DNA from: Cupriavidus consociatus | GTDB taxonomy: Bacteria; Pseudomonadota; Gammaproteobacteria; Burkholderiales; Burkholderiaceae | Direction: 5' to 3' | Assembly (NCBI RefSeq): GCF_017814975.1 | Contig: NZ_JAGIQA010000015.1 | Span: 124,001 to 188,000 of the forward strand | DNA length: 64,000 nucleotides | Shown: in pieces, positions 36,110 to 44,258 of the stretch | Layout of the letters: each line of letters starts with the position of its first letter | Position numbering within the stretch: position 1 is the stretch's first letter | Made by a program: the position numbers and the translations under genes | The notes under the pieces: generated by a model | Told to the model about the DNA's origin: nothing | What the model saw: the letters and a program-made list of their open reading frames with translations, nothing else | Databases searched by the model: none

Positions 36110-36424
36110 ATGGCAACGTATCAGGAGCTGCTGGCCCAGAAGCAGGCATTGGAAGCGCAAATCGAACAAGCGCGCGCCACTGAGGTCCCCGGCGTGCTCG
36201 AGCAGATTCGCGCGCTGATGCAACAGTACAGCCTGTCGCCCGAAGATATTGCCCCGCGACGTCGCCGCGGCGGGCCCACCGCGGCAGTCACTGGGCCAAC
36301 GGAAAAGGCAGCGCTGCCGCCGAAGTATCAGGACCCCAAAACGGGCAAGACCTGGTCTGGTCGCGGCCGCGCGCCGGCTTGGCTGGGCAAGCGCCCCGCG
36401 CGTTTCTTGATTCCGCAGGAATAA
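36110..36424 (+). CDS. H-NS-family DNA-binding protein
   Basis: A 104-residue nucleoid protein. Residues 1-45 are a helical oligomerisation part (MATYQELLAQKQALEAQIEQ). Residues about 70-104 are the DNA-binding domain with YQDPKTGKTWSGRGRAPAWL, which contains the TWSGRGRxPxW core. The start has a CGGAGG site. Such proteins silence AT-rich, often foreign, DNA in Burkholderiales. Its location just before the signalling and injection-system region may matter for control of that region. Confidence 0.93.
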   Translation: MATYQELLAQKQALEAQIEQARATEVPGVLEQIRALMQQYSLSPEDIAPRRRRGGPTAAVTGPTEKAALPPKYQDPKTGKTWSGRGRAPAWLGKRPARFLIPQE

Positions 36425-36678
36425 CTGGCGCCGATGCCTCTCTGGCCAGCGCCGCCCATGCGCGCATGGCCTCCGATCCTGGGCCGGCGACCTCCGTCCT
36501 TCAACTTCGAATTGCTCATGGGCTGGACCGATGAATATCTGCATGAGTTCAGCATTCGTGGCAGAGGCTCACGAGGGGTGAAGCATTCAAACACGTGCGA
36601 GGCGCAGCCCGGCCTTTAAGGCCACCATCACTTTGTCTTCCGTAGTGCGTTCGGGCGACTGTCGAATCAAACCGCTGC

Positions 36679-36927
36679 ATGGCACAACAAGCACCACGGC
36701 ACAATTTGACCCGGCGCGAACAGGCAGTTCTCCGCATGATCGCCGCCGGCCAGAATAGCCGTTCGATCGCCACCGAATTGGGGGTCAGCGTGCTGACCGT
36801 GCGCAAGCACCGGAGCAATCTGCTAGCCAAGACCGGTGCGCGCAATGCTGCGCAACTGACCTCATATGCCGTCGAGCATGGATTTCGTCGTGCTCGTCGC
36901 CTCGTCCGAGTCGAGCCGGCAATCTGA
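36679..36927 (+). CDS. Single-domain LuxR-type HTH protein (1)
   Basis: An 82-residue protein made almost only of a LuxR/NarL DNA-binding domain: NLTRREQAVLRMIAAGQNSR, then SIATELGVSVLTVRKHRSNL and AKTGARNAAQLTSYAVE. There is no receiver or ligand domain. It is followed by a second HTH protein of the same type and then by a histidine kinase and response regulator. It may compete with or assist the response regulator at shared sites. No good ribosome site was seen for the ATG. Confidence 0.75.
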   Translation: MAQQAPRHNLTRREQAVLRMIAAGQNSRSIATELGVSVLTVRKHRSNLLAKTGARNAAQLTSYAVEHGFRRARRLVRVEPAI

Positions 36928-37282
36928 CACTCCACAAGCAGGCAGCGCGCAAGCGGATGGTGTACGAGCCGCGCCGGCAGCCCATGCTGATCCGCGAGAG
37001 AGTAGCGCCTGCGACGCGGCGCAGCGCTCGCCCGAGCTCGATGACAAGTCTGCTCACCGTCTGGCGGGTACGCCTTCTCTGACACCTCGCGAGCGCGATA
37101 TCGCGCTGCGGATCGCCTTTGGACGCACCAGCAAGCAGATCGCGCGGGAATTCGGTCTGAGTGATCTGACGGTACGCAAGCACCGCGAAAATCTGTATCG
37201 GAAGCTGGGCGTTGGCAATGCAGCGGGGGTGGCAATCTATTGCTTGCGTCATGGCCTGCTAAGCCCGCCGGACACCAACTGA
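36866..37282 (+). CDS. LuxR-type HTH protein with an unstructured N-terminus (2)
   Basis: A 138-residue frame that overlaps the preceding gene by 62 bases. The first 65 residues are low-complexity and may be partly untranslated. Residues about 70-135 are a LuxR HTH (SLTPRERDIALRIAFGRTSK, LSDLTVRKHRENLYRKLGVG). The recognition helix TVRKHRxNL is the same as in the neighbouring small HTH protein, so both may bind similar sites. The true start may be later. Confidence 0.7.
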   Translation: MPSSMDFVVLVASSESSRQSDTPQAGSAQADGVRAAPAAHADPRESSACDAAQRSPELDDKSAHRLAGTPSLTPRERDIALRIAFGRTSKQIAREFGLSDLTVRKHRENLYRKLGVGNAAGVAIYCLRHGLLSPPDTN

Positions 37283-37449
37283 CTACGGCATTGGCAGTAT
37301 TGCGAAGCTCGCGCAGGCCACACGATCATGGCACGGAAGTCCTGGCTTTCCTTAAGCTCAATCGGGACTTCATGAAAGATATGTCAATTGAAAAAAATTT
37401 AAAAGAGATATTCGACTAATGGCAATTTTTCGCCTTGATGGGGACTCGC

Positions 37450-38307
37450 ATGACGAGGAATCAGAACAAGAGATCAGCATGGTCAGCATTCTCGGGGCAG
37501 CATGGGCTTTGCGAACAGGACGGGATCGCTTCGGCTGCTGAAGCATCGCCGAGCCTCGGGCGGGAGAGCCGGCACTGGCTGGCGGCCCTTGAAGCCAGCG
37601 TGCGCGAACGCGAGCGCCAGCGCATCGCTTGCGGTTTGCACGACGAAGCCGGCCAGGCGCTCGCGCTGGCACAGCTGCGGCTGCGCGAGCTGGAAGGCCT
37701 GGAATGTGCGCCCACGGTAAAGGCTCTGATCGACGAAACGCGCTCGCTGGTCGACGATGCGGTTGGTACGATACGCGCTGTCACCCGGGACCTCGGCGTC
37801 GGATTGTTGGTGCAGGGGCGCCTGGACGATGCCCTGCGCGGTCTCGCAGCACGCTTGCAGTCAGGGCGGCAGGATGCGCTGCTGACGCATCTGGAACTGC
37901 ACAGCCCGCCGGTGCCGCTCGACCCGACCACTACGGCTGTGGTGCTGCGCGTAGCGAACGAATTGCTTGCCAATGTGCGCCGGCACAGCGGCGCCAAACA
38001 GGTCTGGTTGCGCTGTGCCTGCGGTCACGGCCATGTCCATGTCACCGTGAGCGACGACGGCCGCGGCTTCGATCCCCGGCTCTGCGCGCCGTCCGGCAGC
38101 GCTGCGGGCGGCTTCGGTCTGTCCAGTTGCGCGGCCCAGCTGGCGGCATTGGGGGGATGGCTGGAGGTGAATTCTGCCCCAGGCAGCGGTACACAAGTCC
38201 GCATTGTGCTACCGCTGCCGCAAGGCCGGCGCAGCCCCGCCACGCGCCTGGGCCTGTCCTACGGCGACACTGGCGGCAGTGCGCGCGCGTCCCGTCCGCG
38301 GGGTTGA
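37450..38307 (+). CDS. Soluble histidine kinase, NarX-like (HisKA_3)
   Basis: A 285-residue kinase without membrane segments or an obvious sensor domain. The phosphoacceptor is His64 in ERQRIACGLHDEAGQALALA. The ATPase domain shows NELLANVRRHSGAK (N box), VSDDGRGFDP (G1) and GGFGLSSCAAQLAALGG (G2). It is followed after two bases by a NarL-type response regulator, its evident partner. A GGGG stretch precedes the ATG at 37450; an ATG 12 bases earlier is possible. An AT-rich tract (37370-37430) upstream may hold the promoter. The stimulus is unknown. Confidence 0.85.
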   Translation: MTRNQNKRSAWSAFSGQHGLCEQDGIASAAEASPSLGRESRHWLAALEASVRERERQRIACGLHDEAGQALALAQLRLRELEGLECAPTVKALIDETRSLVDDAVGTIRAVTRDLGVGLLVQGRLDDALRGLAARLQSGRQDALLTHLELHSPPVPLDPTTTAVVLRVANELLANVRRHSGAKQVWLRCACGHGHVHVTVSDDGRGFDPRLCAPSGSAAGGFGLSSCAAQLAALGGWLEVNSAPGSGTQVRIVLPLPQGRRSPATRLGLSYGDTGGSARASRPRG

Positions 38308-38309
38308 AA

Positions 38310-38954
38310 ATGCCTCGCATCCGTGTATTGCTGGCGGACGACCACAGGTTGTTCCGCGAGGGACTGGCGGCCTTGCTGGGCAAGGAGAGCGACATGGAAG
38401 TCGTCGGGCAAGCCGCCGACGGCTTAGAAGCGCTGCGGCTGACCGACCGCTTGCGCCCGGACGTGGTCGCGCTCGACCTCGGGATGCCGGCGCTTAATGG
38501 CATCGATGCGATTAGCCGCATCCTGCCGATGTCACCGTCGGTGCGCGTGCTATGCGTATCGGCGCACGGCGAGCAGCGCATGATCGCCGCCGCGCTGGAT
38601 GCGGGCGCTCTGGGCTACCTGCTCAAGGACTGCGCGTTCGATGAATTGGGCAAAGCCATTCGCACCGTGGCTAGCGGACGTTCCTACCTGAGCGCCGAGG
38701 TGGCCACCGCCATGTTGGCCAGCTTGCGCTCGGCACGAAGTCATGGCACGCCGGCGCCGGGCGCCACGCTCAGCGCGCGCGAGCGTCAGATTCTGCAGCT
38801 GTTGGTGGAGGGCCACTCAACCAGAGAGATCGCGGAGCAGCTGCACATCAGCACCAAGACTGTCGGCACGCATCGCGAGCACATCATGGGGAAGCTCCAG
38901 GTAAAGGGTATTGCGCAGCTGACCCGCTATGCCATTGACGAAGGGCTGTTCTGA
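38310..38954 (+). CDS. NarL/FixJ-type response regulator
   Basis: A 214-residue regulator. The receiver has Asp10/Asp11 (LLADDHRLF), phosphoacceptor Asp56 (VVALDLGMPALNG) and Lys106 (GYLLKDCAF). The LuxR HTH is at residues about 150-210 (LSARERQILQLLVEGHSTRE, STKTVGTHREHIMGKLQVKG). It is co-transcribed with the preceding kinase. The first of the four unknown genes starts 219 bp downstream on the same strand. This pair is therefore the best candidate controller of that cassette and perhaps of the injection-system operon beyond it. Confidence 0.92.
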   Translation: MPRIRVLLADDHRLFREGLAALLGKESDMEVVGQAADGLEALRLTDRLRPDVVALDLGMPALNGIDAISRILPMSPSVRVLCVSAHGEQRMIAAALDAGALGYLLKDCAFDELGKAIRTVASGRSYLSAEVATAMLASLRSARSHGTPAPGATLSARERQILQLLVEGHSTREIAEQLHISTKTVGTHREHIMGKLQVKGIAQLTRYAIDEGLF

Positions 38955-39173
38955 ACGGCGCCAACGCCTGCCATATGCGGCGAGTGCCGATGCACAAATC
39001 AGTTTCTCTGAAGGGGAAAATCAGTCTTCGGCACAGTTCGCCGGCACACATGATCGCCGACCATGGAATCCAGACGGGCGGTGCAAGCGAGATGGCGGCA
39101 CGGCGCGTCAGTGGACGATGCCGGCACTTCTGCTGCTTCCGTCCGTTTTCGCCAAGCCAACTGGAGCAGAGAA

Positions 39174-40535
39174 ATGGCAAATGTCGATACCCTGGATCTG
39201 TGGAAGAAGTGGATGGGCGCCGTGCAGGCGCAGGCGTTCCCGAGCGGGATCACCGACCAGCAGCAATTCAGCGCTGGCTCGACGACGCTGAATGTCGACC
39301 TCGGCAACGGCGACCCCGGCATCATCAACTACTACGTGTATGGCATCGGCGATGTCATTCCCGCCGCCAGTCCTGCCTATTCCTCCGCCGGCGGGCTGCT
39401 TGCCGCCTATGCGACCTTCCTCGACTGGGTGGACCTGGGGGCAATGGTCAATCCCAACCTGGAAAGCCAGGTGAACCAGGCGGCGGCCGCGCTCAACGAC
39501 GCCCAGACCAATTTCAATAATGTCCAGGTGGCGGCTTACAACGCCTATGGCGCCTACAAGAACGTCAATCCGAATCCTCCACCGTTCCAGGCCTGGGTAC
39601 AGCAGAACTACCCGAGCTATCTGAATGCCAATAATGCGCTGATTGGCGCATCCGGCGCCTACGACGAGATCATGATCAAGGCCTACGGGCCCGGCTACAG
39701 CGTCGTGCAGCAGGCGCGCGCAAAGGTTGGCATCAACGGCGCGCAGAACATGGCCACGCAGAATCCCTACAACATGCCAGTCAAGATGGGCAGTGTGGCC
39801 CCCGCCGGCAGCCAGCCGGTGGTGATCGGCGGCACCAATCCGGTCCCGCCAAACAACCTGTTCTCCGCCTTCGCGCCGTCCTATTCACTGCAGGCATTTA
39901 GCGCCAAGTATGCCGAGTGGCAGCAGGCCAGTGTGGCAGGCAAGAACAACGCGGGCGCCTCGATCTCGATCAGCTCTGGTTCCGGCAGCTATGACTTCGA
40001 CGAGTTCGGCTGGAGCACGTCGGTGGATGCCAGCCTGTTCGGCGACTTTTTCTCCTTCTTCGGCAGCGGTTCGGCCAGCGGGCAGAAAACCAGCATCAAC
40101 ACCAGCAGCTCCGACTTCAGCCTGGCGGTTGACTTTACCGGCTTTGGCACCTTTCCGATTAACCCCGGACTGTGGTGGGACAACGGCGGGCTGGTTGCCA
40201 CCTATCACAACCGACTCAAGTCCGGCGCGCCGGACTTCTTCGGCGACAGCGGTGCGTTGGCCCGGGTGCCGACGCAAATCATTGTCGGCTTTCAGCCGAC
40301 CGTGAAGCTAACAATGTCGGCAAGCGACTACAGCAATGTCAAGAACAGCTGGCAGGCGCAAGCGACGGCCTCGATCGGCATCGGCCCGTTCCGCATCGGC
40401 TCGGCCACGGTATCGACCAACGGCACCAAGCAGGACATCAAGTGGGATGATGCTTCGGCTACCGTCACGATCGGGCCGGTCAGCAGCACCATTCCCATCC
40501 TGCTCGGCGTAGTGAGCCAGAAGCTGGGCGGCTGA
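39174..40535 (+). CDS. Unknown protein, paralogue 1 of a two-member family (453 aa)
   Basis: I do not recognise this family. No Sec signal, lipobox or clear membrane helix is seen. Residues 40-90 contain VYGIGDVIPAASPAYSSAGG. Residues 95-190 are helical and rich in Asn, Ala and Tyr. Residues 260-320 are a Gly/Ser/Phe-rich stretch (LFGDFFSFFGSGSASG). Residues 321-361 carry the strongest signature, DFTGFGTFPINPGLWWDNGG then GAPDFFGDSGAL. The end TIPILLGVVSQKLGG is shared with the next gene. The ATG at 39174 has TGGAGCAGAG upstream; the frame is open from 39063. The beta-rich, Ser/Gly-rich layout could suit a lectin-like, pore-forming or surface protein. That is speculation. Confidence 0.8.
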   Translation: MANVDTLDLWKKWMGAVQAQAFPSGITDQQQFSAGSTTLNVDLGNGDPGIINYYVYGIGDVIPAASPAYSSAGGLLAAYATFLDWVDLGAMVNPNLESQVNQAAAALNDAQTNFNNVQVAAYNAYGAYKNVNPNPPPFQAWVQQNYPSYLNANNALIGASGAYDEIMIKAYGPGYSVVQQARAKVGINGAQNMATQNPYNMPVKMGSVAPAGSQPVVIGGTNPVPPNNLFSAFAPSYSLQAFSAKYAEWQQASVAGKNNAGASISISSGSGSYDFDEFGWSTSVDASLFGDFFSFFGSGSASGQKTSINTSSSDFSLAVDFTGFGTFPINPGLWWDNGGLVATYHNRLKSGAPDFFGDSGALARVPTQIIVGFQPTVKLTMSASDYSNVKNSWQAQATASIGIGPFRIGSATVSTNGTKQDIKWDDASATVTIGPVSSTIPILLGVVSQKLGG

Positions 40536-40542
40536 TGCGCGT

Positions 40543-40574
40543 GTGGCGCCCCGCACACGAGTGCGGGGCGCCAC
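40543..40574 (+). terminator. Perfect 14-bp hairpin between the two paralogous genes
   Basis: GTGGCGCCCCGCAC, loop ACGA, GTGCGGGGCGCCAC. It starts 8 bases after the first stop and ends 63 bases before the next start. There is no T run, so it more likely tunes expression (partial termination or 3' mRNA protection of gene 1) than ends the operon. Confidence 0.65.
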
Positions 40575-40637
40575 GTCCGACACCGTTGCGCATCCGCCTC
40601 GGCCGCAGTCGACAACAGTCTGCCCGCTGGAGATCTC

Positions 40638-41951
40638 ATGCTGTCCGATCAAGCGCTGTGGCGCCTCTACGCCGATGCGATCGCAAGCCATGCAGGCACA
40701 GCCGCCCCGGAATTGTTCTCGCCCGCCGCTGTTACGTCTTTCAGCGGGCTCGGTGATGCGCAGCCCGCGGTCGTCAACTGGAGTATCTTCCAGCTCGGCG
40801 ATGGCATCCCCCCCAGCACGGGTGCTTACGCATCTCGCAGCGGCCTGTTCACGGCTTACTGGCTATGTCTGAGCTATCTGGTGGAGGCTGCGGCCACATC
40901 AGGGACGCAGCGTGGACCGTTGCGGCCTGCAACGCCTGGCAACGCCTTGAGCACGGATCTGGCCCGGTACCGGCGATTGCTGCAATCGCTGCAGCTGCCG
41001 ATCTCCGGCATTGCTGGCCGCAATGGCGCCAGCAGCGCTGTCGCCGGCGTTGCCACGCAGGATGGCGAGCGCGCCGGACTGCTGGACGCTCATGATGCCG
41101 TGGCCGCCACGCTGGACGGCCGGGCACCGGCGCTGGGCGCGGCAATGAATCGCTGCCTGCTCGCGTCCCTGCCGCAGGCCAGCGAACTGAACATGGCCGC
41201 CAGCCTGTATGCGGGCAGCACCGAGTTTTGCTGTCCGCGGTACTCGCTGGACGGCTGGGCCACCGGCCTGGGCGCCTGGCGCAGCTCGCCGGCAGATCTG
41301 CCGCCGGCGTTGTCGCTGAGCTTGCCTTCGCCTGCCATGCTGGCCGGTCCGCGGAGCCTGCCAGCGACATTGGAAGCGTCTGCCGCGCCGGCCGTAGCGC
41401 CGACACCGGAACCCTTTGCCGGGGCTGGCTGGCCGGCATTTCTCGGACTGCGCATGCCCAATGCCAGCGCAGCGGTTGCGGAGCCGCCTGCGCTGCAGCG
41501 CGCCACGGCCAGCGGGGTGGTCGAAGGTCTGACCCTGACCCTGGCCGGTTTCGGCGTCTTCCCCATACAGCCCGGCGATTGGTTCGACGCCGGGTTGCTC
41601 GAAGGCGGGCACGCAACGCTGCCGGCCGGCGCGCCAGATTTCTTCGGTATGGGTGGCGCGCTCGGCCTGCTCCCGGCGCGCGCGGTTATCGGCTACCGGC
41701 CGCGCCTGTCGTTGCGGGCAGCCAGTGGCCAACTGGCGAAGGAGCTGGCCGCGTCGGTGGCAAGCATCGGGCCTTTCACCGTGCGGCGCGAGCCGGCCAT
41801 GGCCGCCGCGCTTGCCTGCAGCGGATGCACGGGAATGGAGGTGCGCTTCGATGCCAGCGATTCGAATACCCCGGTGTTGCTTGGTGTCATCAGCAAGCCG
41901 GTTCGCAGCGTCAATGGCGAGTCAGCACCGCCGACGCACAAACCGCAGTAG
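40638..41951 (+). CDS. Unknown protein, paralogue 2 (437 aa)
   Basis: This protein is a divergent relative of the preceding one with the same order of landmarks. LGDGIPPSTGAYASRSGLFT (residues 53-72) matches the VYGIGDVIPAA region. TLAGFGVFPIQPGDWFDAG (301-319) and GAPDFFGMGGALG (331-343) match the central signature. TPVLLGVISKPV ends the conserved part. The middle differs: it is Ala/Leu/Pro-rich and contains several Cys (STEFCCPRYS, LACSGCTGM), absent from paralogue 1. The ATG at 40638 has CTGGAGATCTC upstream. No signal peptide is seen. A pair of related but specialised proteins suggests two subunits of one assembly. Confidence 0.78.
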   Translation: MLSDQALWRLYADAIASHAGTAAPELFSPAAVTSFSGLGDAQPAVVNWSIFQLGDGIPPSTGAYASRSGLFTAYWLCLSYLVEAAATSGTQRGPLRPATPGNALSTDLARYRRLLQSLQLPISGIAGRNGASSAVAGVATQDGERAGLLDAHDAVAATLDGRAPALGAAMNRCLLASLPQASELNMAASLYAGSTEFCCPRYSLDGWATGLGAWRSSPADLPPALSLSLPSPAMLAGPRSLPATLEASAAPAVAPTPEPFAGAGWPAFLGLRMPNASAAVAEPPALQRATASGVVEGLTLTLAGFGVFPIQPGDWFDAGLLEGGHATLPAGAPDFFGMGGALGLLPARAVIGYRPRLSLRAASGQLAKELAASVASIGPFTVRREPAMAAALACSGCTGMEVRFDASDSNTPVLLGVISKPVRSVNGESAPPTHKPQ

Positions 41952-41970
41952 CACGTCTAGGAGAACTGCA

Positions 41971-42228
41971 ATGATGGACGATTGGAAAGTGAGCGGCTAT
42001 GTCGACCCCAACAATGGTGGTACCTGGGTCTACTATGAAAATCCCGTCTTCCCCGACATCCACATGAGCCGCAGCATCGACAATTCCGCACGCGACCACA
42101 TGGCGACGAATGACCGCACCGCCTACTACTACGGCAGCAGGAAGCCGCCTACGTTCAACAACGACCAGTTGCCCGAGCAGATCCGCACCCAACTGGTCGC
42201 GGCATGGCGTGACTACTACACAGTCTGA
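41971..42228 (+). CDS. Unknown small protein, 85 aa, Tyr/Asn/Asp-rich
   Basis: This is the third gene of the four-gene cassette. It starts MMDDWKVSGYVDPNNGGTWV with a CTAGGAGAACTGCA site and contains DRTAYYYGSRKPPTFNNDQL. It is unusually rich in aromatic and amide residues and acidic overall, with no signal peptide. It does not match a family I know. The gap to paralogue 2 is only 19 bases, so they are translated from one message. Confidence 0.7.
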   Translation: MMDDWKVSGYVDPNNGGTWVYYENPVFPDIHMSRSIDNSARDHMATNDRTAYYYGSRKPPTFNNDQLPEQIRTQLVAAWRDYYTV

Positions 42229-42300
42229 ACGTATCGCCAGAACTTGACCATTTCAGTCGGAACAACTGCGTCGATCGATACTCAACTCAAGGAGTAAGCC

Positions 42301-42516
42301 ATGCCAAAGTACTGCCAGGAAAAATTCACCGAAACCACCAACGGCACCGAGGTGAAAGTCTGCTGGCGCCAGGACAAGCATGTCCATGACGCCACCCTGA
42401 TCACCGCCATCGAGCAATGGCTGCAAGCGCAACGCGGCGGCCAATGGCAGGTGCGCGCCAACAGCTACCAATCCAATCAGTCCAGCTGTTCGGTGGACGC
42501 GATCAGCTACGGTTAG
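42301..42516 (+). CDS. Unknown small protein, 71 aa
   Basis: This is the fourth gene of the cassette, with a strong CAAGGAG site. The product starts MPKYCQEKFTETTNGTEVKV and continues CWRQDKHVHDATLITAIEQW, ending in an Asn/Ser/Gln-rich tail with a Cys (SNQSSCSVDAISYG). It has three cysteines and no signal peptide. The family is not recognised. A UUCG-loop hairpin 18 bases after the stop closes the cassette. Confidence 0.68.
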   Translation: MPKYCQEKFTETTNGTEVKVCWRQDKHVHDATLITAIEQWLQAQRGGQWQVRANSYQSNQSSCSVDAISYG

Positions 42517-42867
42517 CGTGCCCATTCAAGGAGCGGGACCGGCGCGGTTCGCCGCGCCAGTCCCACTGCCTCCTCCTGACACGCCTTCAGAACTCGGCTC
42601 AACCCAGTGCCAAGGAGAATCGTCAAGTAAGGGTTGCGCAGACCAGCATTAAATTGTGCGCATTTGCACTTTGGATGCTCTCCTCTACGCTGCACTTGTT
42701 GCGCGGCCCGTCATGGCACCTTACCGCCACACGCGCCTAAGCGCGGCTGAACGGATCGCGGAACTAAGTAATGATTTAAAAGCCCCCGATTACTGTCGTC
42801 GATCTGTGAATGGGGAAGGACGTCGCAACGCTGTCTCGCAAGCTCAGGCTTAAAGGGGAGGGGAACG
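42517..42867. other. Gap between the four-gene cassette and the contractile-system operon
   Basis: These 351 bases hold the UUCG hairpin at 42535-42564 and an AT-richer part (42640-42800, with AAGTAATGATTTAAAAG at about 42765) that can serve as promoter for the long operon. No gene is supported. Confidence 0.55.
42535..42564 (+). terminator. UUCG-tetraloop hairpin after the four-gene cassette
   Basis: GGGAC C GGCGCGG TTCG CCGCGCC A GTCCC forms a 12-pair stem with one C-A mismatch and a very stable C(UUCG)G loop. It starts 18 bases after the last cassette stop. No T run follows. Confidence 0.65.
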
Positions 42868-43461
42868 GTGGCGTCGCATCTGGGGGTCCTCGGAGTATTG
42901 CAAGCCCTGCGCGAACGCTTGTCGATTCGCATGGCGGCGCGGCTGGGCGGCAATCCAAAGGTCGAGATTCTCGGCTCGCAGGCGCTGGCCGGTGTTCCCC
43001 AGAACAATACCGACACCCTCGGCATCTACCTGCACCGCGTCTCGGTGGACCCCTTCAGCCGCAACCGGCATCTGCCGCCTGCACCCGGCCATCGCCTGCC
43101 CCGTCCCGAACTACCGGTGAATCTGCACCTGCTCCTGATTGCATGGTGCACGCACACGGAACAGGAAATCAGCTATCTCTCGACCGCGATCCAGATCCTC
43201 GGCGGCGGCTTCCCGCTCGCGAGCGCCGACCTGAGCCTCGCCGACCCCGAATGGGGTGACGACGGTGTCCAGGTGCTGCCCGAGGAAATGAGCACCGAGG
43301 ACCTGATGCGCCTCTGGGACAGCTTGCCGGGCGACTACCGGCTGTCGGCACCCTACCTCGTCAAGACGGTGCGCCTCGCGCCCGACGTGAACCAGGACGA
43401 GGGTCCTCCGGTGCGCACGCTGGTGTTCCCTGCCGGTGAACATGGGGGCGCGCACCAATGA
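42868..43461 (+). CDS. DUF4255 protein, tail terminator of a contractile injection system (Pvc16-like)
   Basis: A 197-residue protein of the DUF4255 family, which caps the distal end of sheath and tube in PVC/Afp-like particles. Landmarks are LGIYLHRVSVDPFSRNRHLP, ELPVNLHLLLIAWCTHTEQE and EISYLSTAIQIL. The start is GTG at 42868 with a strong AAAGGGGAGGGAAC site. It is the first gene of the operon; the next gene overlaps its stop by four bases (ATGA). Beginning an eCIS operon with the terminator gene is seen in several lineages. Confidence 0.85.
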   Translation: MASHLGVLGVLQALRERLSIRMAARLGGNPKVEILGSQALAGVPQNNTDTLGIYLHRVSVDPFSRNRHLPPAPGHRLPRPELPVNLHLLLIAWCTHTEQEISYLSTAIQILGGGFPLASADLSLADPEWGDDGVQVLPEEMSTEDLMRLWDSLPGDYRLSAPYLVKTVRLAPDVNQDEGPPVRTLVFPAGEHGGAHQ

Positions 43462-44219
43462 TCTTCGAGACCCTTGTGTTGCACGCAAGCGATTTCATCG
43501 AATGGCTCGACGCGAGTGGCGCCCAGGGAAGCGCACGACGCGTGGTCCCGGCGCAGACGCTGGAGATTCGCCTGTCGCAGGCGCCCCGCGATCTCGAACT
43601 GATCCACAAGACTTCCGGTACCGCGCTCTGGCGCCGCATACCCGCCGGACTGCGACGGGTCGTCGCCGGTGAGGCGGTGCCCGCGGACCTCGTGCCGCCT
43701 GCCGAGGCGATGTTTCCCATCGCCGGCGAAGTGCGTGATCCGGCGGGGCGCTTTCTGCCGCGGCGTTTTGCGCTCAATGCTGGACAGTGTGCCGGCCAAC
43801 GCTTGCGTATGTTCCGCTCGCCGCACGGCACGCGCTTCGGCCGCGCCGGCGGGCTCATCGGACGCGCCACGCTCGACGACGGCACGCCGCTGCCGTGGGC
43901 GCTGCTCGCGCTGCGCGTGACGCCGCCGCTCGCCGACCCCTTCGATTTCGTTGCACAGAGCGACGCCCACGGGGAGTTCCGCCTGTCGCTTGAGCGCCTC
44001 CCGGCCCTGACCAAGGACGCACCAGCCGACGTCTATCCTGCCGTGCTGTCGGTGCGCGCCGCGCCCGACGGCACCGACCCGGACGCGTTGCCGCAGGCGC
44101 TCGTGCGCACGACCGGTGGTGCCCCCTTCAAGACCGAACTCGCAGTGGATATTGCGCCGGGGCGCATCGTCACCCTTGCCAGCCCGGGACGGGATGCCCT
44201 CGTCCTGCAATTTCCCTGA
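43458..44219 (+). CDS. Contractile-system accessory protein of unknown function, 253 aa
   Basis: I do not recognise this protein by name. It overlaps the DUF4255 gene by ATGA and precedes the sheath gene, so it belongs to the same operon. The second half looks like a carboxypeptidase-regulatory or transthyretin-like beta domain (LIGRATLDDGTPLPWALLAL, QSDAHGEFRLSLERLPAL). The first half has LEIRLSQAPRDLELIHKTSG. It could be part of the cap or help sheath assembly. Its place between terminator and sheath is the only clue. Confidence 0.7.
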   Translation: MIFETLVLHASDFIEWLDASGAQGSARRVVPAQTLEIRLSQAPRDLELIHKTSGTALWRRIPAGLRRVVAGEAVPADLVPPAEAMFPIAGEVRDPAGRFLPRRFALNAGQCAGQRLRMFRSPHGTRFGRAGGLIGRATLDDGTPLPWALLALRVTPPLADPFDFVAQSDAHGEFRLSLERLPALTKDAPADVYPAVLSVRAAPDGTDPDALPQALVRTTGGAPFKTELAVDIAPGRIVTLASPGRDALVLQFP

Positions 44220-44258
44220 GACCCTAGACAGCCGCACGCAGCCCCGAAGGAGGCCGAT

